Below the pieces are notes generated by a model. The model was not told where the DNA came from, made no database searches, and saw only the letters and a list, made by a program, of their open reading frames with translations. Position numbers and translations under genes: made by a program. A stretch of 49,345 bases of DNA from Deltaproteobacteria bacterium (GTDB taxonomy: Bacteria; Myxococcota_A; UBA9160; JAFDDA01), in assembly GCA_019311105.1 (NCBI GenBank), contig JAFDDA010000007.1:1-49345 (forward strand). Direction: 5' to 3'. This document shows, piece after piece, positions 16,783 through 25,371 of the stretch. Numbering within the stretch: the stretch's first letter is position 1; every line of letters begins with the position of its first letter.

Positions 16783-17998
16783 CTTGCTCTCCCGGGTCCC
16801 CAAGATAGCCGGGCTCCTGGGAGACCGTCGTGTGGGCCTTGCCGCGCACGTCGTGGAGTTTCTGACGTTGCGCCTCGGCGGCAGCGACATCCACGGGCCG
16901 TTGTGCGAAACCCGTGTAGAGCACCTTTCGCGAGCGCTCGACGGGCGGCTGACTCATGTGAAGCGTGCAACTCAGATGGACGGTGACGTCACCTGTCTCC
17001 GTGGGCAGGTCGACGGGCTCGAGGTCGAGGCCAGGCTGCAGACACGGCGCGGGCCAGATGAGGGCTCGATGGCTCCCGGGGACGACCCGCAGCTGGCCGG
17101 ACTCCGCATCGGCGCCCGTCACGGAGATGCCGACGGTCAGCGAACAACATTCGTAGGAGTGGCGCCCGAGGCTGCAGTCCTTGTGCCACGGGACGTCCGA
17201 GATGCCCTTCACGACACCGATGGGCTTGTCGAGGGCGCCGATCCGGGCGCCGGGCTTCCTGCGCTGCACGTGGCCGAGGCCGGGGATTCGACCGATGCGC
17301 TGAAAGCGATCGTCGTCGATCAATTGGACGCTGGCGTCGGAGTAGGCGTCGAAGCCCTCCATCCGCACGAGATGTTCGGCGCCATCGTTCGTGGTCGCGA
17401 ACCAGGCGCGGCGGTCACCCTTCTCGAAATGCGGGGCTGCCTTGGGATAGTCGGCCTCGACGGCGGCCATCTCTTCCTTGCTGAAGAGGCCGCGAATGTG
17501 CAGATAGCCGGCCTCTTCGAGGAAGGCGCGCATGTCCTCGTCGGAGTCGTCCACGTCGAAGCTGCGGGGCACTCGGGTCTCGAGCGAAACGTCGCCGGCG
17601 GCATGGATGCGGCAGCCGTCGAGGGCGCCCCGCAGGACGAGCCACCAGTCGAGGAAGTCGGCGAGCCGGCCGCTCGGCATGTCGAGAGTTCCGCTGCTCA
17701 TGAAGGCAACCGGAGTCGTCTGGTCGTTTGCGAGGTCACTCAGCTGTTCGGCGGTCAACCTCACATGGGCGGCGCCACCATTCCCCGGCTCGACCGATGC
17801 CCGGTCGCCGTGCCAACGAAGTGTCCAGGGCTCGCCCTCAACTTCGATGCAGAGATCGTTCAGCCGCAGCGAGTTTCCACCGGGGGCGATCAAGCCCTGG
17901 TGGGCATCGAGCTTTGCGGGCAGGTCCTCCCCGAAGAAACGGCCCGCTTCGACGGGCTGCTGATCCGGGTCGACCCGGGTCCGAAAATCGACCGACAT
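16757..17998 (-). CDS. SCP2-like domain fused to phytanoyl-CoA dioxygenase (PhyH) domain
   Basis: This 413-residue protein appears to have two domains. Residues about 45-128 have the pattern of an SCP2 sterol/lipid-transfer domain (VRLTAEQLSDL, then FMSSGTLDMPSGRLADF). Residues about 145-370 form a Fe(II)/2-oxoglutarate dioxygenase of the PhyH type, with His272-x-Asp274 (WHKD), distal His347 (TLHMSQ) and the 2-oxoglutarate arginine at 357 (SRKVLY). PhyH enzymes hydroxylate acyl-CoA or other lipids and natural products. The SCP2-like part would hold or deliver a hydrophobic substrate (inference). GGAGG lies 4 bases before the ATG. The gene overlaps the Coq4-like gene downstream. Confidence 0.85.
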   Translation of the reverse strand: MSVDFRTRVDPDQQPVEAGRFFGEDLPAKLDAHQGLIAPGGNSLRLNDLCIEVEGEPWTLRWHGDRASVEPGNGGAAHVRLTAEQLSDLANDQTTPVAFMSSGTLDMPSGRLADFLDWWLVLRGALDGCRIHAAGDVSLETRVPRSFDVDDSDEDMRAFLEEAGYLHIRGLFSKEEMAAVEADYPKAAPHFEKGDRRAWFATTNDGAEHLVRMEGFDAYSDASVQLIDDDRFQRIGRIPGLGHVQRRKPGARIGALDKPIGVVKGISDVPWHKDCSLGRHSYECCSLTVGISVTGADAESGQLRVVPGSHRALIWPAPCLQPGLDLEPVDLPTETGDVTVHLSCTLHMSQPPVERSRKVLYTGFAQRPVDVAAAEAQRQKLHDVRGKAHTTVSQEPGYLGDPGEQDGASNPSR

Positions 17999-18014
17999 GG
18001 CGCCTCCAAAACAC

Positions 18015-18060
18015 GCTTCATCGAGATCACCATACTCGTGGTGCAGGATTTTTTCATCTC
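18015..18060. promoter_or_regulatory. AT-rich intergenic patch with small inverted repeat
   Basis: Between the divergent dioxygenase and epoxide hydrolase genes lies an AT-richer stretch. It holds arms CACCA and TGGTG, six bases apart, and a run of six T. It may be an operator or promoter for the dioxygenase gene. On the minus strand TATGGT could serve as a -10 box. The remaining intergenic bases up to 18221 show nothing clear apart from TATCAT at 18153-18158. Confidence 0.3.
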
Positions 18061-18221
18061 ACAGCAGAGCGCAACGGCGTGGGCAGCGTTGGGGCGTGCT
18101 ATCACGCAAGGCGGAAGGCGAACGGGCGGGTCGGGGACATCGCGGGGGAGGCTATCATGGCGCGCCGCGACGCAGTCGCACTACCGTCCCGCCCGAACCC
18201 CGAGTCACCGCGAGGAGCCTC

Positions 18222-19367
18222 ATGTCCGACGCCATCCAGCCCTTTCGAATCTCCGCCAGCGACGAAGAACTCGCGGACCTCAAGCGGCGCCTGCAAGCCA
18301 CCCGTTGGCCCGACGCCGAGCCGGTGGACGACTGGTCCCAGGGGATCCCGCTCTCCTACGTCCAGGAGGTGTGCGCGTACTGGGCCGGCGGGTACGACTG
18401 GCGCAAGCGCGAGGCACTCCTGAACCAGCACCCGCAGTTCGTGACGAATCTCGACGGGCTCGACATCCACTTCATCCACGTGCGTTCGTCCGAAGAAGAC
18501 GCGATCCCGCTCGTGATGAGCCACGGCTGGCCGGGCTCAATCGTCGAGTTCCAGAAAGTGATCGGGCCGCTGGTCGACCCGGCCTCCCATGGCGGCGACC
18601 CCGCGGACGCCTTCCACGTCGTGTGCCCGTCGCTTCCCGGCTACGGCTACTCGGGCAAGCCGACCGAGACGGGCTGGGGTGTGGAGAAGATCGCGGACAC
18701 GTGGTCGGCGTTGATGCAGCGCCTCGGCTACGACCGCTACGTCGCGCAAGGGGGTGACTGGGGCGCCATGGTCACGACCTGCATCGGGATGCGCGACGCG
18801 GAGCACTGCCGACAGATCCACCTGAACATGCCCATCGTCCCGCCCGACGGCGACACGATGAGCGAGTTGACCGAGGCGGAGCAGAGCGCCCTGGCCGGCA
18901 TCCAGCACTACCAGCAGTGGGATTCTGGATACTCGAAGCAGCAGAGCACCCGACCCCAGACCGTCGGGTACGCGCTCACCGACTCGCCGAGCGGCCAGGC
19001 GGCGTGGATCCTCGAGAAGTTCTGGTCGTGGATGGATTGCGACGGCCACCCCGAGAACGTGGCCAGCCGCGACGAGCTGCTCGACAACGTGATGCTCTAC
19101 TGGTTGCCGGGGACGGCCGCCTCGTCGGCGCGCCTCTACTGGCAGAGCTTCAACACGCCGCCCATGGGGAAGGTGCAAGTGCCGGTAGCCTGCTCGATCT
19201 ACCCGAAAGAGATCTTCCGCACCTCGGAGCGCTGGGCGCGTAAGCACTTTGGTGACCTGCTCGTCCATTTCAACACGCTCGACAAAGGCGGACACTTCGC
19301 GGCCTTCGAACGACCGGAGACGTTCGTCGACGAGGTCCGCACCGCATTCCGACGGCTGCGCAGCTAG
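18222..19367 (+). CDS. Epoxide hydrolase (EHN-type alpha/beta hydrolase)
   Basis: This 381-residue protein begins with the epoxide-hydrolase N-terminal domain (FRISASDEELADLKRRL) and continues as an alpha/beta hydrolase. It has the oxyanion motif HGWPGS, the nucleophile aspartate in QGGDWGAM, and the charge-relay histidine in GGHFAAFERPE. Such enzymes open epoxides to diols, in the microsomal/juvenile-hormone branch, but it has no N-terminal membrane anchor. GAGGAG lies 6 bases before the ATG. The Nudix gene starts 3 bases after the stop, so the two are coupled. The oxygenases in the window could supply epoxides (inference). Confidence 0.92.
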   Translation: MSDAIQPFRISASDEELADLKRRLQATRWPDAEPVDDWSQGIPLSYVQEVCAYWAGGYDWRKREALLNQHPQFVTNLDGLDIHFIHVRSSEEDAIPLVMSHGWPGSIVEFQKVIGPLVDPASHGGDPADAFHVVCPSLPGYGYSGKPTETGWGVEKIADTWSALMQRLGYDRYVAQGGDWGAMVTTCIGMRDAEHCRQIHLNMPIVPPDGDTMSELTEAEQSALAGIQHYQQWDSGYSKQQSTRPQTVGYALTDSPSGQAAWILEKFWSWMDCDGHPENVASRDELLDNVMLYWLPGTAASSARLYWQSFNTPPMGKVQVPVACSIYPKEIFRTSERWARKHFGDLLVHFNTLDKGGHFAAFERPETFVDEVRTAFRRLRS

Positions 19368-19370
19368 CTC

Positions 19371-20285
19371 GTGGCCGACCCCATCACCTTTTCGGGGAGC
19401 CCGCTCGATCGGGTTTCGGTCGAGCGGCGCGACGCCACCTGGATCGAAACGCTCCGCGCCGCCGAGGCGACGCGCTTCCTTCCGCTCTTCCGGCTCGACC
19501 CCCTGGTGAAGCTCGGCGACGCCCGCGCGCTCGCCTGGGCCACGAACGCGCTCTTCGATGGGCTCGACCCGGCGCCGCCCATGGTGCTGCTCGGCATGGA
19601 CGGCGAGGTCGCGCACTTCGCCGTGGATGTCTCGGCCATCGAAGACCCGATGGAAGCCTTCGGCCTGAAGGACGCCGCCGCGTTCGAGGATCTGCGCGCG
19701 ATCGCGGGCCAGCTCACGCCGGGCGAGACCAGCATCGCGGCCCAGGCGCGATCGCTCGTCGACTGGCATGCGCGCCACCCCTTCTGCGCCGTGTGCGGCG
19801 GGAAGACCGTGGTCGAGATGGCGGGTGCGCACCGCCGTTGCATCGAATGTGCCGCCGAGCACTTTCCCCGCACCGACCCCGTCGCCATCGCCGTGATCGT
19901 TCGTGGCGACCGCTGTCTGCTTGGCCGGAGCCCGGGCTGGCCCGCCGCGATGTTCTCGGCCCTGGCCGGCTTCATCGAGCAGGGCGAGACCCTCGAGGAA
20001 GCCGTCCGCCGGGAGATCTACGAAGAGAGCCGGATCCGCGTCGGGAAGGTTCGTTACCTGACCTCACAACCGTGGCCCTTCCCGTCGTCGCTGATGATCG
20101 GCTGCATCGGTGAGGCCACGACCGAGGAGATCGAAATCGATGCCGCCGAGATCGAGGAAGCCCGCTGGTTCCACCGCGACGAGGTGCGCGAGGCCCTCGC
20201 GGGCGAGACCTCGAAGTTGATCGTGCCGCCGCCCTTTGCCGTGGCACACCACCTGATCCGCGCCTGGGTCGAAGAGGGCCGCTGA
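19371..20285 (+). CDS. nudC: NudC-like NAD+ diphosphatase (Nudix)
   Basis: The 304-residue protein matches NudC, which cleaves NADH/NAD+ and removes NAD caps from RNA. It has a four-cysteine zinc ribbon (CAVCGG ... CIECA), a Nudix box starting at GFIEQGE and containing REIYEES, and the NudC-specific SQPWPFPSSLM element just after it. One deviation is seen: the usually conserved glycine near the end of the Nudix box (EExG) is arginine here (EESR). The metal-binding glutamates remain, so activity is likely. It starts with GTG three bases after the epoxide hydrolase stop; no separate promoter is seen. Confidence 0.92.
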   Translation: MADPITFSGSPLDRVSVERRDATWIETLRAAEATRFLPLFRLDPLVKLGDARALAWATNALFDGLDPAPPMVLLGMDGEVAHFAVDVSAIEDPMEAFGLKDAAAFEDLRAIAGQLTPGETSIAAQARSLVDWHARHPFCAVCGGKTVVEMAGAHRRCIECAAEHFPRTDPVAIAVIVRGDRCLLGRSPGWPAAMFSALAGFIEQGETLEEAVRREIYEESRIRVGKVRYLTSQPWPFPSSLMIGCIGEATTEEIEIDAAEIEEARWFHRDEVREALAGETSKLIVPPPFAVAHHLIRAWVEEGR

Positions 20286-20334
20286 TCCCCGCCGGCTCGG
20301 GGGTGTATCCTGGCTCCGCAGACGGGAGGCATCC

Positions 20335-20826
20335 ATGAGTCGAGGCATCCATCACATCGGCGTCGCCACGCACGACATGGAGGCGACCCTCGAGTTCTAC
20401 GAAGACGTCCTCGGGTTCCCCGCGGTGGTCTGCGAGATGATCGAACTCTCGGTGGGCGGGGTGATCCGCCACGCCTTCTTCGACACCGGCGGCGGTGAGC
20501 TGATCGCGTTCATGGAGGCGAACGACGTCCCGGGGATGTCCACCGATTTCGATGCGGGCATCAACCGCGGCCTCGGAACAGGGCCGGGGATGTACCACTT
20601 CGCCTTCGCCGCCGCCGACCCCGAAGACCTCGCACGCAAGCACGCCGACCTCGAAGCCAAGGGCGTGAAGGTGCGCGGCATCGTCGACCATGGATGGTGT
20701 CAGTCGATCTACTTCCACGACCCGAACTTCCTTCAGCTCGAGTTCTGTTGCCTGAGTGGGCCCCTCGACGAGAAGCGCCGTGCAGGGCGCTTCGACGAAG
20801 CCTGGAAGCGCCTCTCTCGCAGGTAA
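20335..20826 (+). CDS. Glyoxalase/VOC family protein
   Basis: This 163-residue protein has paired beta-alpha-beta-beta-beta units of the vicinal oxygen chelate fold. Metal-ligand candidates are a histidine near residue 7 (IHHIGVA), a histidine in GMYHFAF, and the glutamate in LQLEFCC near the end, as in glyoxalase/bleomycin-resistance/dioxygenase proteins. The reaction cannot be assigned. GGGAGG lies 6 bases before the ATG, and TATCCT at 20306-20311 is a possible -10 box, so it may have its own promoter in addition to reading through from nudC. The stop is 13 bases from that of the convergent serine hydrolase gene. Confidence 0.85.
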   Translation: MSRGIHHIGVATHDMEATLEFYEDVLGFPAVVCEMIELSVGGVIRHAFFDTGGGELIAFMEANDVPGMSTDFDAGINRGLGTGPGMYHFAFAAADPEDLARKHADLEAKGVKVRGIVDHGWCQSIYFHDPNFLQLEFCCLSGPLDEKRRAGRFDEAWKRLSRR

Positions 20827-20839
20827 CGAACGCCGGCCG

Positions 20840-22717
20840 CTAGAAGGCGCCTAACAGATTCCAGTGATGGGCCAACGCCAACATCGCGATCGCCGCCAAG
20901 GCGAGCGTGACGTAGTGCAGGCGGGCGAGCGGCGCGCGAGCCGCCACGCCACGAACGGCGAACCAGGGCAGGGCCAGGCTCGGCAACACAGCAACGACAG
21001 GCAGGAAGAGCAGCACTCGGAAGTTCGTCGGAAGATCCTCGTACAGGAACTCGAACAGGTTTCCGGCAGACAGGTTGAGCGCCGTGCCGACGACCGCCAC
21101 CGTCCAAAGGCCTGCCGTGAAGGCACCGACGAGGCGAGCGGTCCGTGAGACCGCGCTCGCAGGGCCGCTTGCGAAGAGCCGCACGAGCGCTCCGAGCGTC
21201 CACCCGAGCAGCGTCCCGACGAACAACACCGCACACACGACCGCCACGATGACATGGGCGGCCGGGCTGCGAAGGAACGAGACGCGGTCGTACGCAAAGT
21301 TCTCCGCAGCCATGTACGCGACCCGTCCGTCGTCGCCGCGCAGAAAGGCCACGTCCATCTCGCCGTCGCGCTCGCGGAAGTGATCTTCGCCTGCGGGAAG
21401 GACACGCATGGCCCCCAAAGCGGCGGTCCGGATCGTCAAGACGCCGTCGTCGTCCGGCGCCACGCTGGCCAGGCCGAGCAGCGTGCCCAGCTTGAGGAAG
21501 CTCCCACGCATCCGCCGGTTCGGGATGTAGACGCCGGAATAGGGTTCGAGCGCGACCGCGTTCGCTTCGGGCCCAACGGGAGCCTGCCCGGGGTAGTAGT
21601 GCTCGACGAAGGTCTTCATGAAGGTCCGGAAGAGCGGCTGCTGGAGTTCCACGTTCACGGAGATGAAGATCCCCATGTCGGCCTCGGGAACGAGCGTGAG
21701 GAAGGTTCGGAAACCGCGCCAGGAGCCGCCGTGGCTGATGCGGCGCACGCCGCGCTCGCGCGTCTCCACGAAGCCGTAGCACCAGCCGTCGAGTTCGGGA
21801 TGGTGGCGGAAGTGCGTCTCCTGCATCAGGCGAGCCGTGTTTTCGCTCAGCACGCGCGCATCGCCGAGCCGGCCGAGCTGTAGCTGGGCGATCATGAAGC
21901 GCGCCATGTCGGTGCCCGTGGTGTTGAGCTCGGCGGCGGGCCCGAGGAGCGTGTGGTCGTAGCCGAAGGGGACGACGCGGCCGTCCTGGATCCGATACGG
22001 CGTGGCGAGGTCGGGCGACAGCGGCACGTCGAGGAAGAAGCGCGAGTTCGCCATCCCGAGCGGGCCGAGCACGTGGGCATCCACGTACTCGGTGAACTCG
22101 GTGCCCGACGCCTGTTCGACCAGATGGCCCACCAGGGCAAGGCCGTGGTTCGAGTAGCTCAGTAGCTTGCCCGGCGGCATCACGCGTGGCGGCATGCGCT
22201 CGGCCAGGTAGTCGCCGAGCGGCGGCAGGGCCGCGCCCGTGCGCCGGCTCGACTTCGCGAAGCGATCATCGAAGCCCGCCGTGTGGGTCAGCAGATGATG
22301 GAGCGTCACCGGGTCGGGATAGTTCGACTCGAGCTGGAAACCATCGAGGTAGGTGTTCACGTCCGCGTGGAGATCGAGCTTGCCTTGCTCCACCTGTTGC
22401 AGAGCCGCGATGGCCGTGATGAGTTTCGATACGGATGCGACGCGAAAGAGCGTCGTCTCGGGGTCGATCGGGCGGCGCGTCTCGATGTCCGCGTGACCGT
22501 AGCCCTTGGAAAAGAAGACACGGCCATCCTTCACCATCACGAAGACCGCGCCGGGCGCGTGGTGCGTCTTCATGAGCCCGGGGAGCAGGCCGTCCACGAA
22601 CGCTTCGAGCTCGGCCGGATCGCTCGGCCCGATGCGGGGACCGATGTCGTCTGCCCGAGTCGGTGTGGAGAAGGACAGGGCCAGGATGGCAATCCACAAG
22701 AGGCGCTTGGTCTTCAT
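20840..22717 (-). CDS. Beta-lactamase-family serine hydrolase with C-terminal membrane domain
   Basis: This 625-residue protein starts with a signal peptide (KRLLWIAILALSF, cleavage near residue 22) followed by a class C beta-lactamase/D,D-peptidase-like domain. It has SVSK with Ser95 and Lys98, the SYSN motif in its middle, and HGGS as the third motif. After about residue 480 come four hydrophobic helices, ending in a short tail, so the enzyme domain would be anchored at the membrane facing the periplasm. Targets could be peptides, esters or cell-wall fragments; the family is broad. The ATG overlaps the stop of the upstream methyltransferase gene (ATGA). A frame extension to 22762 lies inside that gene and is rejected. 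Confidence 0.88.
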   Translation of the reverse strand: MKTKRLLWIAILALSFSTPTRADDIGPRIGPSDPAELEAFVDGLLPGLMKTHHAPGAVFVMVKDGRVFFSKGYGHADIETRRPIDPETTLFRVASVSKLITAIAALQQVEQGKLDLHADVNTYLDGFQLESNYPDPVTLHHLLTHTAGFDDRFAKSSRRTGAALPPLGDYLAERMPPRVMPPGKLLSYSNHGLALVGHLVEQASGTEFTEYVDAHVLGPLGMANSRFFLDVPLSPDLATPYRIQDGRVVPFGYDHTLLGPAAELNTTGTDMARFMIAQLQLGRLGDARVLSENTARLMQETHFRHHPELDGWCYGFVETRERGVRRISHGGSWRGFRTFLTLVPEADMGIFISVNVELQQPLFRTFMKTFVEHYYPGQAPVGPEANAVALEPYSGVYIPNRRMRGSFLKLGTLLGLASVAPDDDGVLTIRTAALGAMRVLPAGEDHFRERDGEMDVAFLRGDDGRVAYMAAENFAYDRVSFLRSPAAHVIVAVVCAVLFVGTLLGWTLGALVRLFASGPASAVSRTARLVGAFTAGLWTVAVVGTALNLSAGNLFEFLYEDLPTNFRVLLFLPVVAVLPSLALPWFAVRGVAARAPLARLHYVTLALAAIAMLALAHHWNLLGAF

Positions 22718-23406
22718 GGGCCCAGTGTATCGCCGGGGGTCGGCGTCAGGTCGGCCAGCCACATGTGACGGATCGGGCTGTAGCGTGCGCTCGATTCGAC
22801 GCGCAGGCCCAGGCGTTCGATCCGCTCGAGCAACTCGCCCTCGGTGTAGTAGTGGTGCCCTCCGTCGACGAGCCGGTACCAGAGCAGCAAGAGGAACCGT
22901 GTGATCCCGCGCTCGGGGACCAGGCCTTCGAGCAGGACGATCCGGCCGCGGGTCACCCGTGCGATCTCGGCCAACACTTCTTCGGCGTCGGCGGGCACGT
23001 GATGAAGACTCGAATAGAGCACGCTCACCTCGAAGGCATCGTCGGCATGGGGGATCGCCAGGAGATCACCGCAGAACACACTCCACTCGGGTCGCCGCCG
23101 GGCGCAGACCTGCGCGAAGCCAGGTGAGAGATCGAAGGCCGTCACGCTGGCGGCACCCACGATCGGCGGGCCCGTGATGTCGTCGCCGGGGCCGCACGCG
23201 CCGACCAGCACCTGACGGCCGGCGTACTTCGCGGCGAGGTCCGGCAACGGATGTGCATCCAAGCGGAACACGCGCGAGAGCAGGAAGCCCCAGATCACGT
23301 CCTCGATCAGGAAGCGCTTGATCTGGTAGAGTCGCGGGTGGCGAAACAACGTGCGCTCGACGAAGGCTTCCGGAACCTTGTCGCCGCGTTGACCCTCAGA
23401 GGACAT
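22714..23406 (-). CDS. SAM-dependent methyltransferase (class I)
   Basis: This 230-residue protein has the Rossmann SAM-binding pattern: VLVGACGPGDDI as motif I, TAFDLSPGF as the acidic second strand, CGDLLAIPHADDAFEVSVLYSSLHHV as motifs II-III in outline, and VLLEGLVPE as motif IV. Substrate unknown. Its ATG at 23406 lies in the palindrome CATG, whose other strand supplies the ATG of the neighbouring divergent methyltransferase, so the two genes share start-codon bases and have no intergenic promoter. Its stop overlaps the serine hydrolase ATG. Confidence 0.85.
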   Translation of the reverse strand: MSSEGQRGDKVPEAFVERTLFRHPRLYQIKRFLIEDVIWGFLLSRVFRLDAHPLPDLAAKYAGRQVLVGACGPGDDITGPPIVGAASVTAFDLSPGFAQVCARRRPEWSVFCGDLLAIPHADDAFEVSVLYSSLHHVPADAEEVLAEIARVTRGRIVLLEGLVPERGITRFLLLLWYRLVDGGHHYYTEGELLERIERLGLRVESSARYSPIRHMWLADLTPTPGDTLGP

Positions 23407-24217
23407 GGTCGTCGAACCGCCCTGTGGACATGGAAGTGCTGCACTCCTCGAGAAGGGGTACCGCCTCCAATGCCGGCGCTGCAAGTCGTTCTTCGACGGC
23501 GACTTCGCCGGCCAGAACTTCGACTACGACGCGTCCTATCCGGAACTACGCGGCCACTTCGACGGAGCCACGGGCGAGATGAAGCGCCGCACCTTCGAGC
23601 GCTGGCTCGACGGTGCGGGGATCGACCTTGCGGGGAATGCCGTGTGCGAGGTGGGGTTCGGGGGCGCGCACTGCCTGGCCTTCGCAGCCGAGCGTGCCGC
23701 GCAGGCGTTCGGCATCGAAGCCGTGCCGGAGAACCTCGCCCGGGCGCGCGCCCTCGGCGTCCCCGACGTCTTCCCTTTCGACGGACGGCCCGACCGCCTG
23801 CCCACACCCGTCGACATCTGGGTCCTGCTCGACAGCTTCGAACACCTTCCCGAACCCGCGGGGGTGCTCGACTGGATGGCCGCGAACTCGGCGCCCGGCG
23901 CGAAGGCCCTGGTCGTGGCGCCGGAAGCCGGCTCGACCTCGGAGCGTGCCCTCGGCCGCCTCTGGCCCCATAAATTGCCCGACCACGAGTTTCACTGGTC
24001 ACGCGCTGGCCTGGTCGAGATCTTCGAACGCCACGGGTTCGCGCGGGCCTCGGAGTTCCATCCATGGAAGTACGTCTCCGGGGCGATGCTGGCGAACCAC
24101 CTGAGGCACAAGTTTCCGGCCCTCGCCCTGCCCGGGCCGGCCGTAAAGGCGCTCGCACGAGTCCGGCTGTACTTTAACGTCGGCCAGATGGGGCTGACGT
24201 TTGAGAGGGCACGATGA
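23405..24217 (+). CDS. SAM-dependent methyltransferase with N-terminal Cys motif
   Basis: This 270-residue methyltransferase opens with a short putative zinc knuckle (CGHG ... CRRC, residues 7-25) before the SAM-binding fold: CEVGFGGAHCLAF, AFGIEAVPENL, and LLDSFEHLPEP as motif II. Similar proteins modify cell-surface glycans or lipids. The ATG at 23405 is the first start in the frame that keeps the first cysteine pair, and it overlaps the divergent gene's ATG in CATG. AGAGG lies only two bases away, so initiation may be weak. Its stop overlaps the GT9 start by four bases (ATGA), placing it in a glycan-type operon. Confidence 0.8.
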   Translation: MVVEPPCGHGSAALLEKGYRLQCRRCKSFFDGDFAGQNFDYDASYPELRGHFDGATGEMKRRTFERWLDGAGIDLAGNAVCEVGFGGAHCLAFAAERAAQAFGIEAVPENLARARALGVPDVFPFDGRPDRLPTPVDIWVLLDSFEHLPEPAGVLDWMAANSAPGAKALVVAPEAGSTSERALGRLWPHKLPDHEFHWSRAGLVEIFERHGFARASEFHPWKYVSGAMLANHLRHKFPALALPGPAVKALARVRLYFNVGQMGLTFERAR

Positions 24218-25371
24218 ACCTCGGGCAGAAACAGAAGCTCGACTACTACGTCGGCGGAGGGTTGATCTTCTTCCTGCGGCCGTTGGTCTTCGTACTCGGC
24301 CATCTGCTGCGCCGGGACCACGAGCATCGTGCCGGCGGCGCGGTCTGTGTTCAAAAGCTCGTCGGTGGGGGAAGCCTGCTGCTCGCCTTCCCGGCGCTGC
24401 TCGGCTTGCGCAAGCAGCGCCCCGATGCGGAGATCTCGTTGCTCTGCTCACGCGAGGTCGCTGCCTTTGCCGAGACCCTCGGCGTGTTCGACCGCCTGAT
24501 CGTCATCGACGACTCGAGCCCGCTCCGTCTCGTCCGGTCCTCTCTTTCGGCATGGTGGGCCTGCCTCGGCGTCGATACGGTCGTCGACTTCGAGGTTCAC
24601 AGCCGACTCTCCACGATCTTCTCGGTGTTCACCGGCGCGCGAAATCGGCTCGGCTTCTTCCTGCACGACGTCTTCTGGCGACGTGGCCTGCACACACAGC
24701 TCATCTTCTTCAACCGCTACTCGGGCAGCTACTTCTTCTACGAGAAGGCGATGGAGCTGGTGGGAGCCGAGCCGGCGACGATGGCAGAGTGTGGCGCGAG
24801 GGTTCGGGAGCAGCTCCCGTCCGTGCCCGCTGCCCGACCCGCCGAGCGCACCTGCATCGGCGCCTCGTGCTCCGACCTCGCCCCCGAGCGCATGCTGACT
24901 CCCGAACACTGGCGACGGGTGTTCGTCGAACGCGCATCCGGCGCGGAGGCTCGGCACTTCGTCTTCCTCGGTGCGGCCCGCGACCGGGCGCTGGCGGAAG
25001 AGATCCTGGAGAAGGCACGCGCTGCGCTCCCGCAGCATCGCTACGAGAACCGCTGTGGCGAGCTCGCCCTTCCCGAGAGTCTGGCGGAGCTGGCCGGCGC
25101 CTCGGAGTATTGGGGCGTCGACTCGGGGCTGCTGCACTACGCGCGCCTGTTCGGGCTGCGCTGCCTTTCCTGGTGGGGCCCGACGGACCCTGCCACGCGG
25201 CTCAAGCCGGTGGTCGGCTTGGAAGAGGAGGTCGTGTACCGGAAGCTCCCGTGCTCCCCCTGTGTGCACCTCGCCGAGACGGCCCCGTGCCGGGGCAACA
25301 ACCTCTGCATCCAGAACCTGTTCGAGCCGCCGCAGCAGGGGGACCCCGAGTGGTCCCCCTACGTCGTCTAG
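24214..25371 (+). CDS. Glycosyltransferase family 9 (heptosyltransferase-like)
   Basis: The 385-residue protein fits GT9 (heptosyltransferase/lipopolysaccharide core) enzymes, which have two Rossmann halves. In the C-terminal half, GVDSGLLHYARLFG matches the nucleotide-sugar contact region (D-S-G-x-x-H), then LSWWGPTDP and a cysteine-rich loop (LPCSPC ... CRGNNLC) that many GT9 proteins carry. The N-terminal helix (LIFFLRPLVFVLG) may touch the membrane. The first glycine-rich loop is KLVGGGSLLLA in place of the usual GDxxLxxP form. It is joined to its neighbours by ATGA upstream and TAGTG downstream, so it is translationally coupled in both directions. Confidence 0.85.
   Translation: MNLGQKQKLDYYVGGGLIFFLRPLVFVLGHLLRRDHEHRAGGAVCVQKLVGGGSLLLAFPALLGLRKQRPDAEISLLCSREVAAFAETLGVFDRLIVIDDSSPLRLVRSSLSAWWACLGVDTVVDFEVHSRLSTIFSVFTGARNRLGFFLHDVFWRRGLHTQLIFFNRYSGSYFFYEKAMELVGAEPATMAECGARVREQLPSVPAARPAERTCIGASCSDLAPERMLTPEHWRRVFVERASGAEARHFVFLGAARDRALAEEILEKARAALPQHRYENRCGELALPESLAELAGASEYWGVDSGLLHYARLFGLRCLSWWGPTDPATRLKPVVGLEEEVVYRKLPCSPCVHLAETAPCRGNNLCIQNLFEPPQQGDPEWSPYVV

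Noticed and set aside
22724-22729. TACACT six bases before the serine hydrolase ATG as a leaderless promoter
   Set aside because: It lies within the methyltransferase coding region, and the ATGA overlap already explains translation by coupling; it may be chance.
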